Assembly (NCBI RefSeq): GCF_900114635.1
Contig: NZ_FOTQ01000002.1
Span: 62,001-126,000 of the forward strand
DNA length: 64,000 nucleotides
Direction of reading: 5' to 3'
Source: Shimia aestuarii
Lineage (GTDB): Bacteria; Pseudomonadota; Alphaproteobacteria; Rhodobacterales; Rhodobacteraceae
Positions within the stretch are counted from its first letter, which is position 1. Every line of letters starts with the position of its first letter. The notes beneath the pieces are model-generated. The model ran no database searches and was not told the DNA's origin. It was given only the letters and a program-made list of their open reading frames with translations. The translations under genes were made by a program, and so were the position numbers. Positions 35,672-44,420 of this stretch are shown here, one piece after another.

Positions 35672-36226
35672 TCAGGCCTCCCGTCCATACATGATCATCG
35701 CCACCGGAATGGCAGCAGCAAAGGCACCGGCAGCAAAGATGTAGCCGCTGAGCGCAGTCTGCATCATGCCCGACATCATATGCCCCGAGGTACAGCCCCC
35801 CGCCAGCCGCGCGCCATAAAGCACGATAAAGCCGCCCAGAAAGGCCACCAGATAGCGCTTCATCGGCGTATCACCGAAATTCGCCCGCCAGATCGCGGGA
35901 AGACGCCGCTCCTCGGCACGGACCCCGCCGCGCGCCATCGCTGACAGGAACGCCCCCGCCATCATCGCCAGCACGAAGACAAAGCTGTAGTTCAGCGGAT
36001 TGGCCGCGTTCTTGGCATATTTGCCATTTGATTTCGCGAGATAGGCGTTGGTCGACGTATAGGCGCCGTCATCGGTCTGTGTGATCAACTCGGCATTCAC
36101 GGTGTTGCCGATAATCGCGTCCAGAATGACGAACTGCGTCGAAACCCCGATGGGCTTGACCAGCAGCACCGCCAGAAAGAACACGAAGCCCAGCAGCACG
36201 CCGCCGGTTTTCCAGTTCAAAGGCAT
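35672..36226 (-). CDS. YeeE/YedE-family transporter half, first gene
   Basis: 184 residues from the ATG at 36226, with GGAGG 8 bases upstream. Four or five membrane helices with the motif LAGGCTSGHMMSGMMQ near residue 140, where the Cys marks the sulfur-conducting path. Between helices 1 and 2 lies a periplasmic stretch of about 45 residues (NTVNAELITQTDDGAYTSTN). PmpA/PmpB-type pairs like this are usually under a sulfide-responsive ArsR repressor (BigR/SqrR); a dyad overlaps the ribosome-binding site here. Confidence 0.9.
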   Translation of the reverse strand: MPLNWKTGGVLLGFVFFLAVLLVKPIGVSTQFVILDAIIGNTVNAELITQTDDGAYTSTNAYLAKSNGKYAKNAANPLNYSFVFVLAMMAGAFLSAMARGGVRAEERRLPAIWRANFGDTPMKRYLVAFLGGFIVLYGARLAGGCTSGHMMSGMMQTALSGYIFAAGAFAAAIPVAMIMYGREA

Positions 36227-36237
36227 TGGATCATCCT

Positions 36238-36265
36238 CCATATATTCTATTTGGTTAATATATGG
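36238..36265. promoter_or_regulatory. AT-rich dyad overlapping the yeeE ribosome-binding site
   Basis: CCATATATT and AATATATGG are perfect 9-bp arms with a 10-bp spacer. The inner part ATTC-N8-TAAT is one base from the ATTC-N8-GAAT pattern I recall for SqrR-type persulfide-responsive repressors. The left arm overlaps the GGAGG sequence, so a bound protein would block expression directly. Confidence 0.6.
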
Positions 36266-36305
36266 ATTTCGGAATGCGTCTGTCTTGATCTGGATCAACC
36301 CGCGT

Positions 36306-37565
36306 TCAGGGACCACCCAAGGCAGCCATCAGACGGGCTTTTTCACCCAGATCGTCGGGCCGCGAAATGGCCTCTGCAAGCTCTTCGAGCGTGGCAATGG
36401 AATGCCCGGCCCGGAAACTGTCGACATGCGGCAGCATGGCACGAATGCCTTGGGCTTTGGGCGCGAACCCGTCCCAGCGCAGCAACGGATTGAGCCAGAT
36501 CAGCCGCCGCGCACTCAGTTGCAGCCGCTTCACCTCATGCGCCAGCGCCTCCGGGTCCCCCCGGTCAAGCCCGTCCGTGATCAGCAGAACCACCGCCCCC
36601 TGCCCCATCACCCGGCGCGACCAGTCACGGTTGAAATCATGCAGGCAATCCCCGATCCGCGTGCCGCCTTCCCAATCCTGCGCCTCGGCCCCCGCCGCCG
36701 CCAGTGCGGAATCCACGTCGCGCGTGGCGAGATGGCGGGTGATATTGGTCAACCGCGTGCCAAATGTGAACCCATGCACACGCGCCCAGCCCGCGCCCTT
36801 GTGATTGGCGACCGCATGGAGAAAATGCAAAACCATCCGACTATATTGGCTCATCGAGCCCGAAATATCGCAAAGCACCACGAGGTTGGGCCAGCGCATG
36901 CGTGGGCTCTTGCGGGCCAGCATCTGCACCTCGCCCCCCTGCCGCATGGCGTTGCGCAACGTGCGCCGCCAATCGGCGCGCGCGCCCAACGGATCAGGCT
37001 TGCCCCGACGCGAGGCGATCGGCTGCACAGGCAGTGACATCCGCGCCAGCATCCGTTTCGCCGCCGCCACCTCCTCGGTGCTCATCTGTTCGAAATCCAG
37101 CGTACGCAGGCGTTCTTCGGTCGACATGGTGAGCGAGGCATCGACCTCGATCTCCGTGCCTTCCTCCTCGAACTCCATGTCCGGCACATCCGCCTGTACC
37201 CCGTCAAGCAACGCCTCGGCGGCGCGCTTCTCTCCAGCCTGCCCGCCCCGTTCTTCCTGCACACCGCGCACCGCGGGCAGCATCATCGCCATCATGTGCT
37301 CCATGAACCGCGGATCGCGCCAATACAGGCGAAAGACCTGCGCAAACACCGTGCGGTGTTCGGGCCGGGACACGAAACAGGCATGCAGCGTCCAGTAAAA
37401 ATCGCGCTTTTCGCTAAACCCCGCCGCCTCGACCGCACGGATCGCGTCTATCACGCGACCTGGGCCAATCGGCAAACCCGCCTTGCGCAACGCCTGGGCA
37501 AACCACGTGATATTATGGGTCAGCTTGGGGTTTTCGGGGATCTCCAGAGGCGCGTATTCAGCCAT
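36306..37565 (-). CDS. coxE: CoxE, VWA-domain (MIDAS) protein
   Basis: 419 residues. A C-terminal von Willebrand A domain with the MIDAS motif CDISGSMSQYS (about residue 238) and later Thr/Asp sites (LITDGLDRG, about 340). The N-terminal helical part (1-130) is typical of CoxE. It works with the MoxR ATPase CoxD to mature the metal site of the CO dehydrogenase or related enzymes. A region at 130-150 is strongly acidic (DMEFEEEGTEIEVD). Confidence 0.92.
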   Translation of the reverse strand: MAEYAPLEIPENPKLTHNITWFAQALRKAGLPIGPGRVIDAIRAVEAAGFSEKRDFYWTLHACFVSRPEHRTVFAQVFRLYWRDPRFMEHMMAMMLPAVRGVQEERGGQAGEKRAAEALLDGVQADVPDMEFEEEGTEIEVDASLTMSTEERLRTLDFEQMSTEEVAAAKRMLARMSLPVQPIASRRGKPDPLGARADWRRTLRNAMRQGGEVQMLARKSPRMRWPNLVVLCDISGSMSQYSRMVLHFLHAVANHKGAGWARVHGFTFGTRLTNITRHLATRDVDSALAAAGAEAQDWEGGTRIGDCLHDFNRDWSRRVMGQGAVVLLITDGLDRGDPEALAHEVKRLQLSARRLIWLNPLLRWDGFAPKAQGIRAMLPHVDSFRAGHSIATLEELAEAISRPDDLGEKARLMAALGGP

Positions 37566-37573
37566 GTTCCGCT

Positions 37574-37623
37574 GCGGGGGGCCAGCCCCCCGCTCCCCCC
37601 GGGGTATTTTCGGAAAAAGAAAG
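37574..37623. repeat. Modular intergenic element, copy e (reverse)
   Basis: Read on the minus strand it begins 3 bases after the coxD stop: CTTTCTTTTTCCGAAAATAC, CCCCGGGG, then a perfect 9-bp hairpin GCGGGGGGC/GCCCCCCGC (37574-37593). The middle palindrome is absent. coxE starts 9 bases beyond the hairpin. Confidence 0.75.
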
Positions 37624-37625
37624 CA

Positions 37626-38534
37626 TCAGGCCGGCTCCAAAGCCGCGCGCGCCTCGTCCAGCAGGCGTTTGGCTTCGGAGCCCTGCAGCTTGGCGATATC
37701 ATCCTGATACTTCAGAACCGCGCCCAGCGTGTCGGCAATGACCTGCGGCGACAACTCCAGCACATCCAAAGCCAACAGGCATTTCGCCCAGTCGATTGTT
37801 TCGGCCACACCGGGTTTCTTGAACAGGTCCTCGGTGCGCAAACGCTGGACAAACGCCACCACTTCGCGACTCAGCGTTTCGGAGGCTTCTGGCGCGCGTT
37901 TGGCAAGGATTTCCAGCTCGCGCGTGAAATCAGGATAGTCGACCCAGTGATAAAGGCAGCGGCGCTTGAGCGCATCATGCACTTCACGAGTGCGGTTCGA
38001 GGTGACAATCACGATTGGCGGCTCAGGGGCCACAATGGTCCCGATCTCGGGGATTGTGACCTGAAAATCACTGAGCGCCTCGAGCAAAAACGCCTCGAAC
38101 GGCTCATCCGTGCGATCCAGCTCATCGATGAGCAACACGGGCGCACCGGCCGGATCGGGCCGCATGGCCTGCAAAAGCGGGCGTTCGACAAGGTAATCCG
38201 GGCCAAACAACTCCTGTTGCAGCACCTCGCGATCCGCATTGCCGCCCGCCTCGGCCGTGCGAATGGCCACCATCTGCGCAGCAAAGTTCCACTCATAGAC
38301 CGCGCTCGACGCATCCAGCCCCTCGTAACACTGCAACCGGATCAACCTGCGCCCCAACCCCGCGGCAATCGCCTTGGCGATCTCGGTCTTGCCGACCCCG
38401 GCCTCGCCCTCAAGGAAAATCGGCCGCCCCAGCCGCAGCGACAGGAACACCACCGTCGCCAGTGCCCGCCCGCAGACATAGCCCTGGCCGCCCAGCATCT
38501 CCTGAACCGCGTCGATACTCTCGAGATCCTGCAT
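37626..38534 (-). CDS. coxD: CoxD, MoxR-family AAA+ ATPase
   Basis: 302 residues. Walker A GEAGVGKTEIAKAI (about 42-55), Walker B VLLIDELDRTDE (about 127), sensor 1 IVIVTSNRTRE (about 165). The MoxR family provides ATP-driven chaperone activity for metal-centre assembly; CoxD is reported to help build the Cu/Mo-S site of CODH. First gene of the cox cluster in transcription order. No clear promoter is recognisable in the 185 bp upstream. Confidence 0.93.
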   Translation of the reverse strand: MQDLESIDAVQEMLGGQGYVCGRALATVVFLSLRLGRPIFLEGEAGVGKTEIAKAIAAGLGRRLIRLQCYEGLDASSAVYEWNFAAQMVAIRTAEAGGNADREVLQQELFGPDYLVERPLLQAMRPDPAGAPVLLIDELDRTDEPFEAFLLEALSDFQVTIPEIGTIVAPEPPIVIVTSNRTREVHDALKRRCLYHWVDYPDFTRELEILAKRAPEASETLSREVVAFVQRLRTEDLFKKPGVAETIDWAKCLLALDVLELSPQVIADTLGAVLKYQDDIAKLQGSEAKRLLDEARAALEPA

Positions 38535-38719
38535 GGCACCCCTCCTTTGCCCCGCGTCAGGCTGCACGAGCCCCGCCCACCCCGTCAACCGCTCCGACAC
38601 GCGACAAAAGTTGTAGATTGGGGCACCCTTCCCAACTTTTGCCGCAAATGGTGTGTATTTCTCCGTTCAAGAGCGCAAAAAGCGCCGGTATGATGTGGTC
38701 GGTTTCGAGGATTGAGCAG

Positions 38720-39664
38720 ATGCAGGATTCCCCAAATGGCTTTGATGCCCCGATGCTGGGGCTCAAGCGCAAGGCGTGGCTGGCCAAGCTGGAAGAGATC
38801 GCCGAGGAGCACGGGTATTTTCAGCCGCTCGGCGCGAAACACTGTGCCACGCTGATCGAAGACAAGCCGATCCTGTTGATCACCTTCGAAACCATGCAAA
38901 GCATTCAGGACCGCGGCGATACCGGCCAGCCCTTGGGCTGGGAACTGGTGCGCGAACTGGGTTGGTCGCATCTCTGTCTTCTGTCGGACGGGGACACCTG
39001 GTTCCGCGATCCGGCGGTCTATGCCTATTTCGACCGCCTGTCCGATGACGGGTTCTTCGAGGATTTCGACCGGATCGTGGTCTATGGTGCCGGGTCCTGC
39101 GGCTATGCCGCTGCTGCCTTTTCTGCCGCGGCGCCTGGTTCGACCGTGGTTGCGCTCCAACCGCAGGCCACGCTGGACCCGGACCTTGCCGGCTGGGACC
39201 GCCGCTTTCCCGAGGCGCGTCGCCTGAGTTTCACGGATCGCTACGGCTATGCCCCGGACATGCTCGACGCCGCCGAAGACGCCTTTGTGATCCACGATCC
39301 GCGCCAGGATCTCGACGCCATGCATGCGGCCCTCTTCGCCCGTGAAAACGTCACGCGCCTGGCGACTCCCTTTCTCGGCGACGACATCGAAGCCGACCTT
39401 CTCGAAATGCAGATCCTGTTTCGTATCCTCGCCAAGGCCGGAGCCGGCAAGCTCACCCCTCATGCCTTTCATCGCCTCTACCGCGCCCGACGCACGCACA
39501 TGCCCTATCTCAACGCGCTCCTGCGCGAGATCGAGCGCCAGAAACGCCCCTTCATCAAGGCGCTGCTCTGCGCAAATGTTGCCCGCCGCCTGAAAGAGCC
39601 GCGCTTCATGCGCAAGCTCAACATGCTGGTGCAGGCCGCCGACAAGGGCCGCTTGGCAAGCTGA
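38720..39664 (+). CDS. Conserved Rhodobacterales protein of unknown function
   Basis: 314 residues from the ATG at 38720. Related proteins in the order have been labelled phosphoadenosine phosphosulfate reductase, but the Cys motifs and PP-loop of that enzyme are missing. A central alpha/beta part is visible: RIVVYGAGSCGYAAAAFSAA (about 117-136), which resembles the serine elbow of hydrolases with Cys in place of Ser, then VVALQPQATLDPDLAGWD. The C-terminal third is helical and basic. It is soluble and stands alone upstream of pyrC. Confidence 0.8.
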   Translation: MQDSPNGFDAPMLGLKRKAWLAKLEEIAEEHGYFQPLGAKHCATLIEDKPILLITFETMQSIQDRGDTGQPLGWELVRELGWSHLCLLSDGDTWFRDPAVYAYFDRLSDDGFFEDFDRIVVYGAGSCGYAAAAFSAAAPGSTVVALQPQATLDPDLAGWDRRFPEARRLSFTDRYGYAPDMLDAAEDAFVIHDPRQDLDAMHAALFARENVTRLATPFLGDDIEADLLEMQILFRILAKAGAGKLTPHAFHRLYRARRTHMPYLNALLREIERQKRPFIKALLCANVARRLKEPRFMRKLNMLVQAADKGRLAS

Positions 39665-39705
39665 ATCCACTGGATTGCCGCGTCCGTTTTGTGTAAGCGG
39701 CCCCC

Positions 39706-40746
39706 ATGACCCAAAGCCTGATCCTTGCCCGCCCCGATGACTGGCATCTGCACCTGCGCGATGGCGCGATGCTCGCTGCTGTTCTGCCCGAAACCGCGCG
39801 CCATTTCGCCCGTGCGATCATCATGCCCAACCTCGTGCCCCCCGTCGTCACCGGCGCACAGGCCGCCGCCTACCGCGACCGCATCCTGACCGCCCTGCCA
39901 GACGGCATGTCCTTCGAGCCGCTGATGACGCTCTACCTCACCGAGGACACCGATCCCGCGGACGTCGCCGCCGCCCATGCCAGCGGTCTGGTCAAGGCGG
40001 TGAAACTCTATCCGGCGGGCGCCACCACCAATTCCGCCTCCGGGGTCTCGGATTTCACCAAGGTGCGCGCCGTTCTCGAGAAAATGGCCGAGATCGGCCT
40101 GCCGCTCTGCGTGCATGGCGAAGTCACAGACCGCGACATCGACATCTTCGACCGCGAAGCCGTGTTCATCGACCGCGTGCTCGATCCGATCCGCAAGGCG
40201 ACGCCGGGCCTGCGCGTGGTAATGGAACATATCACCACCAAGAACGGCGTCGACTATGTGTTGGCCAATGACACCGATCTCGGAGCAACGATCACGGTTC
40301 AGCACCTGATCCTTGATCGCAATGACATGCTGGTGGGGGGGATGCGACCGCATTACTACTGCCTGCCGATCCTGAAGCGCTCCGACCACCGCAAGGCGTT
40401 GCACGCCGCCGCTATCTCTGGCGATGCGCGCTTCTTCCTCGGCACCGACAGCGCTCCCCACCCGACCCACGCGAAAGAGGCCGAATGCTGTTCGGCCGGG
40501 TGCTTTACCGCGCCCAACGCCCTGCCCATCCTTGCCCAGACCTTCGAAACAGCCGGGGCATTGGACAAGCTCGAAGGCTTCATCTCGCGCCACGGTCCCG
40601 CCTTCTACGGACTTCCGGTCAACAGTGACACGATCACTCTCACCAAATCCGACGCCCCCACGACCTTCCCCGCCAAGATCGACGCAGGTGACCACACCGT
40701 CACCGTCTTTGATCCCGGCTTCCCGGTCTACTGGAGCGTGACCTGA
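39706..40746 (+). CDS. pyrC: Dihydroorotase, class II
   Basis: 346 residues. Zinc ligands HLHLRD at residue 15, the carbamylated Lys in [13 protein letters not shown] (about 102) and later His residues in VHGEVTD and VMEHITT. The substrate Asp is in [13 protein letters not shown] near 247. It closes carbamoyl-aspartate to dihydroorotate. The next gene, pyrE, catalyses the step after dihydroorotate dehydrogenase, with an element (copy d) in between. Confidence 0.97.
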   Translation: MTQSLILARPDDWHLHLRDGAMLAAVLPETARHFARAIIMPNLVPPVVTGAQAAAYRDRILTALPDGMSFEPLMTLYLTEDTDPADVAAAHASGLVKAVKLYPAGATTNSASGVSDFTKVRAVLEKMAEIGLPLCVHGEVTDRDIDIFDREAVFIDRVLDPIRKATPGLRVVMEHITTKNGVDYVLANDTDLGATITVQHLILDRNDMLVGGMRPHYYCLPILKRSDHRKALHAAAISGDARFFLGTDSAPHPTHAKEAECCSAGCFTAPNALPILAQTFETAGALDKLEGFISRHGPAFYGLPVNSDTITLTKSDAPTTFPAKIDAGDHTVTVFDPGFPVYWSVT

Positions 40747-40747
40747 T

Positions 40748-40781
40748 CTTCATTTTGCCAGAAATACTCCCGCCGGAGGCG
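40748..40781. repeat. Modular intergenic element, copy d (CCGCCGGAGG subtype)
   Basis: Starts 2 bases after the pyrC stop: CTTCATTTTGCCAGAAATAC then TCCCGCCGGAGGCG. It differs from copy b by one base in the shared 34 bases as read by eye. It lies in the 75-bp gap before pyrE. Confidence 0.78.
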
Positions 40782-40821
40782 TCCCGACCCCGCCCCCGGC
40801 GCAAACTCCAAGGATAATCCG

Positions 40822-41502
40822 ATGATCCCCACCTCCTATCCCTCGCAAGAGGAAATCGCTCGCCTCACCGCCCGGATGCTGCTTGAAATCGGCGCTGTGA
40901 ACTTCAACACGGACGAGCCCTATACGCTCGCCTCCGGCCTGCCCTCGCCAAGCTATATCGATTGCCGTAAGCTGATCTCCTTCCCGCGTATCCGCGCTAC
41001 CCTGATGGATTTCCTGACCGTCACCGTCATGCGCAACGCAGGCTTTGAAGCCTTCGACAATATCGCGGGCGGCGAAACTGCCGGCATCCCCTTTGCCGCG
41101 CTGGTGGCCGAACGCATGGCTCTACCGATGACCTATGTGCGCAAGAAACCCAAAGGCTATGGCAAGAATGCCCGCATCGAAGGCGCAATGCGCGAAGGTG
41201 AACGTGTCCTGCTGGTCGAGGATCTGACCACCGACGGCGGCTCCAAGCTGTCCTTCGTGGACGCGATCCGTGACACCGGCGCCACCTGCGGCCACACGGC
41301 GGTGATCTTCTATTATGACATCTTCCCCGAGACGACCAAAACGCTCGGGGATCATGGCGTTGAGCTGCACCACCTTTGTACCTGGTGGGACGTGCTGGCC
41401 GAAGCCAAAGCCCAGGGTGCCTTCTCCGAAGAAACCCTTGCGGAAGTCGAATCCTTCTTGCGCGACCCGCGCGCGTGGCAAGAGGCCCGCATGAAGGGCT
41501 GA
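40822..41502 (+). CDS. pyrE: Orotate phosphoribosyltransferase
   Basis: 226 residues. The PRPP-binding motif [13 protein letters not shown] (about residue 131) and the substrate loop [19 protein letters not shown] (about 102) are typical of PyrE. It joins orotate and PRPP into OMP. The C-terminal extension after the core is about 40 residues, as in other roseobacters. An intrinsic terminator follows. Confidence 0.96.
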   Translation: MIPTSYPSQEEIARLTARMLLEIGAVNFNTDEPYTLASGLPSPSYIDCRKLISFPRIRATLMDFLTVTVMRNAGFEAFDNIAGGETAGIPFAALVAERMALPMTYVRKKPKGYGKNARIEGAMREGERVLLVEDLTTDGGSKLSFVDAIRDTGATCGHTAVIFYYDIFPETTKTLGDHGVELHHLCTWWDVLAEAKAQGAFSEETLAEVESFLRDPRAWQEARMKG

Positions 41503-41531
41503 CCGCTGTTCGACAAGAAAATCTTGGCATG

Positions 41532-41556
41532 CGCCCGCCCATCCGGCGGGCGTTTT
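41532..41556 (+). terminator. pyrE terminator
   Basis: CGCCCGCC and GGCGGGCG form a perfect 8-bp stem around CATCC, followed by TTTT. Confidence 0.85.
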
Positions 41557-41610
41557 GCGCTATATGTTGACCCTGGGCCCTCGAACCTGCCAAGATACGG
41601 TAGAGACAGG

Positions 41611-41630
41611 TTATCCACAGCCCATCCACA
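41611..41630. promoter_or_regulatory. DnaA boxes upstream of dnaB
   Basis: TTATCCACA (41611-41619) is a perfect DnaA box, and CCATCCACA (41622-41630) is a weaker match starting 11 bp later in the same orientation. They lie 70-90 bp upstream of the dnaB start, around the likely promoter, so DnaA control of dnaB is plausible. Confidence 0.6.
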
Positions 41631-41700
41631 TAAACATACAATTTGCGGACAGCCCGGCCTCTGGTCTAGAACCCCGTCACACGGGGAAATGGGGACAGAC

Positions 41701-43188
41701 ATGAACGAGATCGCAACCATCAATGCGACCGGAACCGAGGCAGCCGATACCGATCCGATGCCGCATTCGATTGAGGCTGAACAACAGCTTCTCGGCGCCA
41801 TCCTGACCAACAACGACATCTTTGACCGGGTGGCGTCGATCATCGACTCCTCCCATTTCTACGATCCGGTGCATGCCCGCATCTATGAAGTGGCCGCCGC
41901 CCGCATCGCCAAGAACAACCTCGCCTCGCCGGTGACGCTCAAGGCGTTCCTCGAAGACGACGAGGGCCTCAAGGAACTCGGTGGCCCCGCCTATCTCGCC
42001 CGCCTTGCAGGGGCGGCGATCTCGGCCTTTGCCGCGCGCGACTACGCCCAGATGATCTATGACATGGCGATCCGTCGTGAACTCATTGGCCTTGGCAACA
42101 ACATCGCCACCAAGGCCAAGAAGGTCGACGTGCAACTGGAACCCAAGGAACAGATCGTCGAGGCCGAACAGGCGCTCTACAAGCTGTCCGAACAGGGGCA
42201 GACCGAACGCGGCTTCGTCTCCTTCCTAAAAGCGGTCACCGAGGCCGTGAACACCGCCAACGCCGCCTACCAGCGCGAAGGCGGGCTTGCGGGCATCTCC
42301 ACCGGCCTGATCGACATGGACAAGAAACTCGGCGGGTTGCACCCGTCGGACCTCCTGATCCTCGCCGGGCGCCCCTCGATGGGGAAAACCTCGCTTGCCA
42401 CCAACATCGCCTTCAACGTCGCCAAGGCCTACAAGAAAGGCATCAAGCCCGACGGCTCCGAAGGTGCCATCGAGGGCGGCGTTGTCGGCTTCTACTCGCT
42501 CGAAATGAGCGCCGAACAGCTTGCCGCGCGGATTCTCTCAGAGGCCGCCGAAGTGCCGTCCGAGCAAATCCGGCGCGGCGACATGACGGAACAGGAATTC
42601 CGCCGCTTCGTCGATGCCGCCAAGGCGCTCGAAGCCTGCCCGCTCTATATCGACGACACGCCCGCCCTGCCCATCGCACAGCTTGCGGCCCGCGCCCGCC
42701 GCCTCAAGCGGACCCACGGGCTGGACTTGTTGATCATCGACTACCTGCAGCTCTGCCGCGGCACGGCCGAGAACCGGGTTCAGGAGATCGGCGAAATCTC
42801 GATGGGCATGAAGGCCATCGCCAAGGAACTCAACATCCCCGTCATTGCGCTCTCCCAGCTCAGCCGGACCGTGGAAAGCCGCGACGACAAACGCCCGCAG
42901 CTTTCGGACCTTCGTGAATCCGGTTCGATCGAACAGGACGCCGATGTTGTGATGTTCGTGTTCCGTGAAGAATACTATGTCGAACGGGAAAAACCGTCCG
43001 ACGAAAAGCTCGAGGAAATGGCCGTCTGGCAGGACCGCATGGAACGGCTGCACGGCAAGGCCGAGGTCATCGTCGGCAAACAGCGTCACGGCCCCATCGG
43101 CACGGTCGAGCTCAGCTTCGAAGGCCGTTTCACCCGCTTTGGCAACCTTGTCAAACCCTGGCAGCAAGGCAGCGAAGGCGACTTCTAA
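41701..43188 (+). CDS. dnaB: Replicative DNA helicase DnaB
   Basis: 495 residues. N-terminal collar domain (about 20-125, PHSIEAEQQLLGAIL), linker, and RecA-like motor: Walker A AGRPSMGKTSLA (about 222-233), Walker B LLIIDYLQL (about 343), and the C-terminal FREEYY region. It unwinds DNA at the fork and recruits primase. The start is the ATG at 41701 with a GGGGACAGAC leader; upstream in-frame sequence is pyrE-terminator DNA. No intein: the Walker A and motif H3 regions are uninterrupted. Confidence 0.97.
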   Translation: MNEIATINATGTEAADTDPMPHSIEAEQQLLGAILTNNDIFDRVASIIDSSHFYDPVHARIYEVAAARIAKNNLASPVTLKAFLEDDEGLKELGGPAYLARLAGAAISAFAARDYAQMIYDMAIRRELIGLGNNIATKAKKVDVQLEPKEQIVEAEQALYKLSEQGQTERGFVSFLKAVTEAVNTANAAYQREGGLAGISTGLIDMDKKLGGLHPSDLLILAGRPSMGKTSLATNIAFNVAKAYKKGIKPDGSEGAIEGGVVGFYSLEMSAEQLAARILSEAAEVPSEQIRRGDMTEQEFRRFVDAAKALEACPLYIDDTPALPIAQLAARARRLKRTHGLDLLIIDYLQLCRGTAENRVQEIGEISMGMKAIAKELNIPVIALSQLSRTVESRDDKRPQLSDLRESGSIEQDADVVMFVFREEYYVEREKPSDEKLEEMAVWQDRMERLHGKAEVIVGKQRHGPIGTVELSFEGRFTRFGNLVKPWQQGSEGDF

Positions 43189-43203
43189 AAGGCGCCCAAA
43201 TGC

Positions 43204-43257
43204 ACAAGGGCCGCGCCTTTCCAGCCCCAAGGGGACAAGGAAAGGCGCGGCCCTTGT
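43204..43257. terminator. Strong bidirectional hairpin between dnaB and the acidic protein gene
   Basis: A perfect 19-bp stem (43204-43222 with 43239-43257, arms starting ACAAGGGCCG) around a 16-base loop. It lies between converging genes. The T run after the stem is weak, so it may rely on stem strength. Confidence 0.8.
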
Positions 43258-43270
43258 TCGTTCTGCGACC

Positions 43271-44158
43271 TCAGATCAGTTCGACGTCGAAGTCTTCGGC
43301 GTCATCTTCGACAACGGGGTCATCTTCCTCGCCGCTATCGTCGATGCTCAGAGCGGCCATCAGCTCCAACCCGCTGTCGCCGCCATAGCCTTCAAGCGCG
43401 CCGTCCTCCAAGGCCGCGTAATACGCTTCCAGAACCTCATCCGCGCTCTGGAACCCGCCCTCTGGCGCCTCGATATTGAACAGTTCAACCGGCCACCCCT
43501 GCTCACCGAACTCATAGAAGGTGATGTTGGTCAGCGTACCGATATTATAGTCCTCGTCGGCGATGTTTTCTTCGAAATACGCAAGGTAGTTCTCGAAAGT
43601 CGGCTCCACATCTTCGCCCAGCGCGTGACCATAGCCTTCGCGCTCTTCATCCACGACAAACACACCATTGATCGGTCCGCCCTCGACCGTGGTCTCGAAA
43701 AAGACCTTCTCGATCAGCGGTTCTTCGGGCTCTTCAGGCTCCTCCGGCTCATCGGAAACGGCCTTGATCGACCCTTCCGGCGTCGTCGTCGACGTGGCGC
43801 GGATACCAAAGACATCGATTTCATCAAGGCTCGTGATATCAAGCTGAACCGTCAGCGTATCGCCTTCCCCAACATAGGTTTCCTTGTCGGTTCCCTCCGG
43901 GCCAAGCCCCGGATCGCTCAGCTCGGCAGCCGAATCCCACTGGACCTTCTCGCCGTCCAGCCGCGCGCCGTTCATATTAAGCGGCCCACTCAGGCTTTCG
44001 CTGCTGCCCGAGAAATCATCGTCGCCAAAGTAGATGGCATTGACGTCCATGCCGCCTTCTTCAACCGTGATATCGGCAAAAAACTCACCATTTTCTTCAT
44101 AAATTACAACAGAATATGTCAGCCCTTCGGCCTCGTAGGTAAAAATCTTCTCGGGCAT
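43271..44158 (-). CDS. Large acidic protein of unknown function
   Basis: 295 residues, extremely acidic: Asp and Glu dominate and Lys/Arg are few. The N-terminal half looks beta-rich (IFTYEAEGLTYSVVIYEENG). A proline/glutamate hinge (EPEEPEEPEEP, about residue 138-148) separates it from a second beta/alpha part, and the C-terminus is a short acidic tail. There is no signal peptide or membrane helix. Acidic proteins of this kind can be type I-secreted, with a non-cleaved C-terminal signal, but no RTX repeat is present. Function unknown. Confidence 0.8.
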   Translation of the reverse strand: MPEKIFTYEAEGLTYSVVIYEENGEFFADITVEEGGMDVNAIYFGDDDFSGSSESLSGPLNMNGARLDGEKVQWDSAAELSDPGLGPEGTDKETYVGEGDTLTVQLDITSLDEIDVFGIRATSTTTPEGSIKAVSDEPEEPEEPEEPLIEKVFFETTVEGGPINGVFVVDEEREGYGHALGEDVEPTFENYLAYFEENIADEDYNIGTLTNITFYEFGEQGWPVELFNIEAPEGGFQSADEVLEAYYAALEDGALEGYGGDSGLELMAALSIDDSGEEDDPVVEDDAEDFDVELI

Positions 44159-44295
44159 GACATCCCCCTTTCAAGATGACTACAGGCGATGAAGTCTCCT
44201 TCCCGCCACCCAGCGCCCCCACCGGCAAATCCTCATGAACACGCCCGTGTTTAACACAAATTCGCCGTAATTTTGCCGCAAATGCGCTCGTCCAA

Positions 44296-44314
44296 CGGAA
44301 ACACTCCGTTTCCG
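44296..44314. promoter_or_regulatory. Short inverted repeat upstream of the acidic protein and NTF2-like genes
   Basis: CGGAAAC and GTTTCCG form 7-bp arms around ACTCC. It lies in the 262-bp divergent gap between the two genes, about 110 bp before the NTF2-like start. Possible operator; no known regulator is assigned. Confidence 0.4.
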
Positions 44315-44420
44315 ATACACGCCTTCGGTGATCGGCCCCGCTGATGGCGGGCGGGATCATGTCTGTCTTGACCCTGCCCCTTTTTGCTCCGAACCTGCGC
44401 CCAGGAAAGAGGGGAACGTT

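Noticed and set aside
41701-43188. Intein in dnaB
   Set aside because: The protein is normal length and the Walker A and later motifs are continuous.
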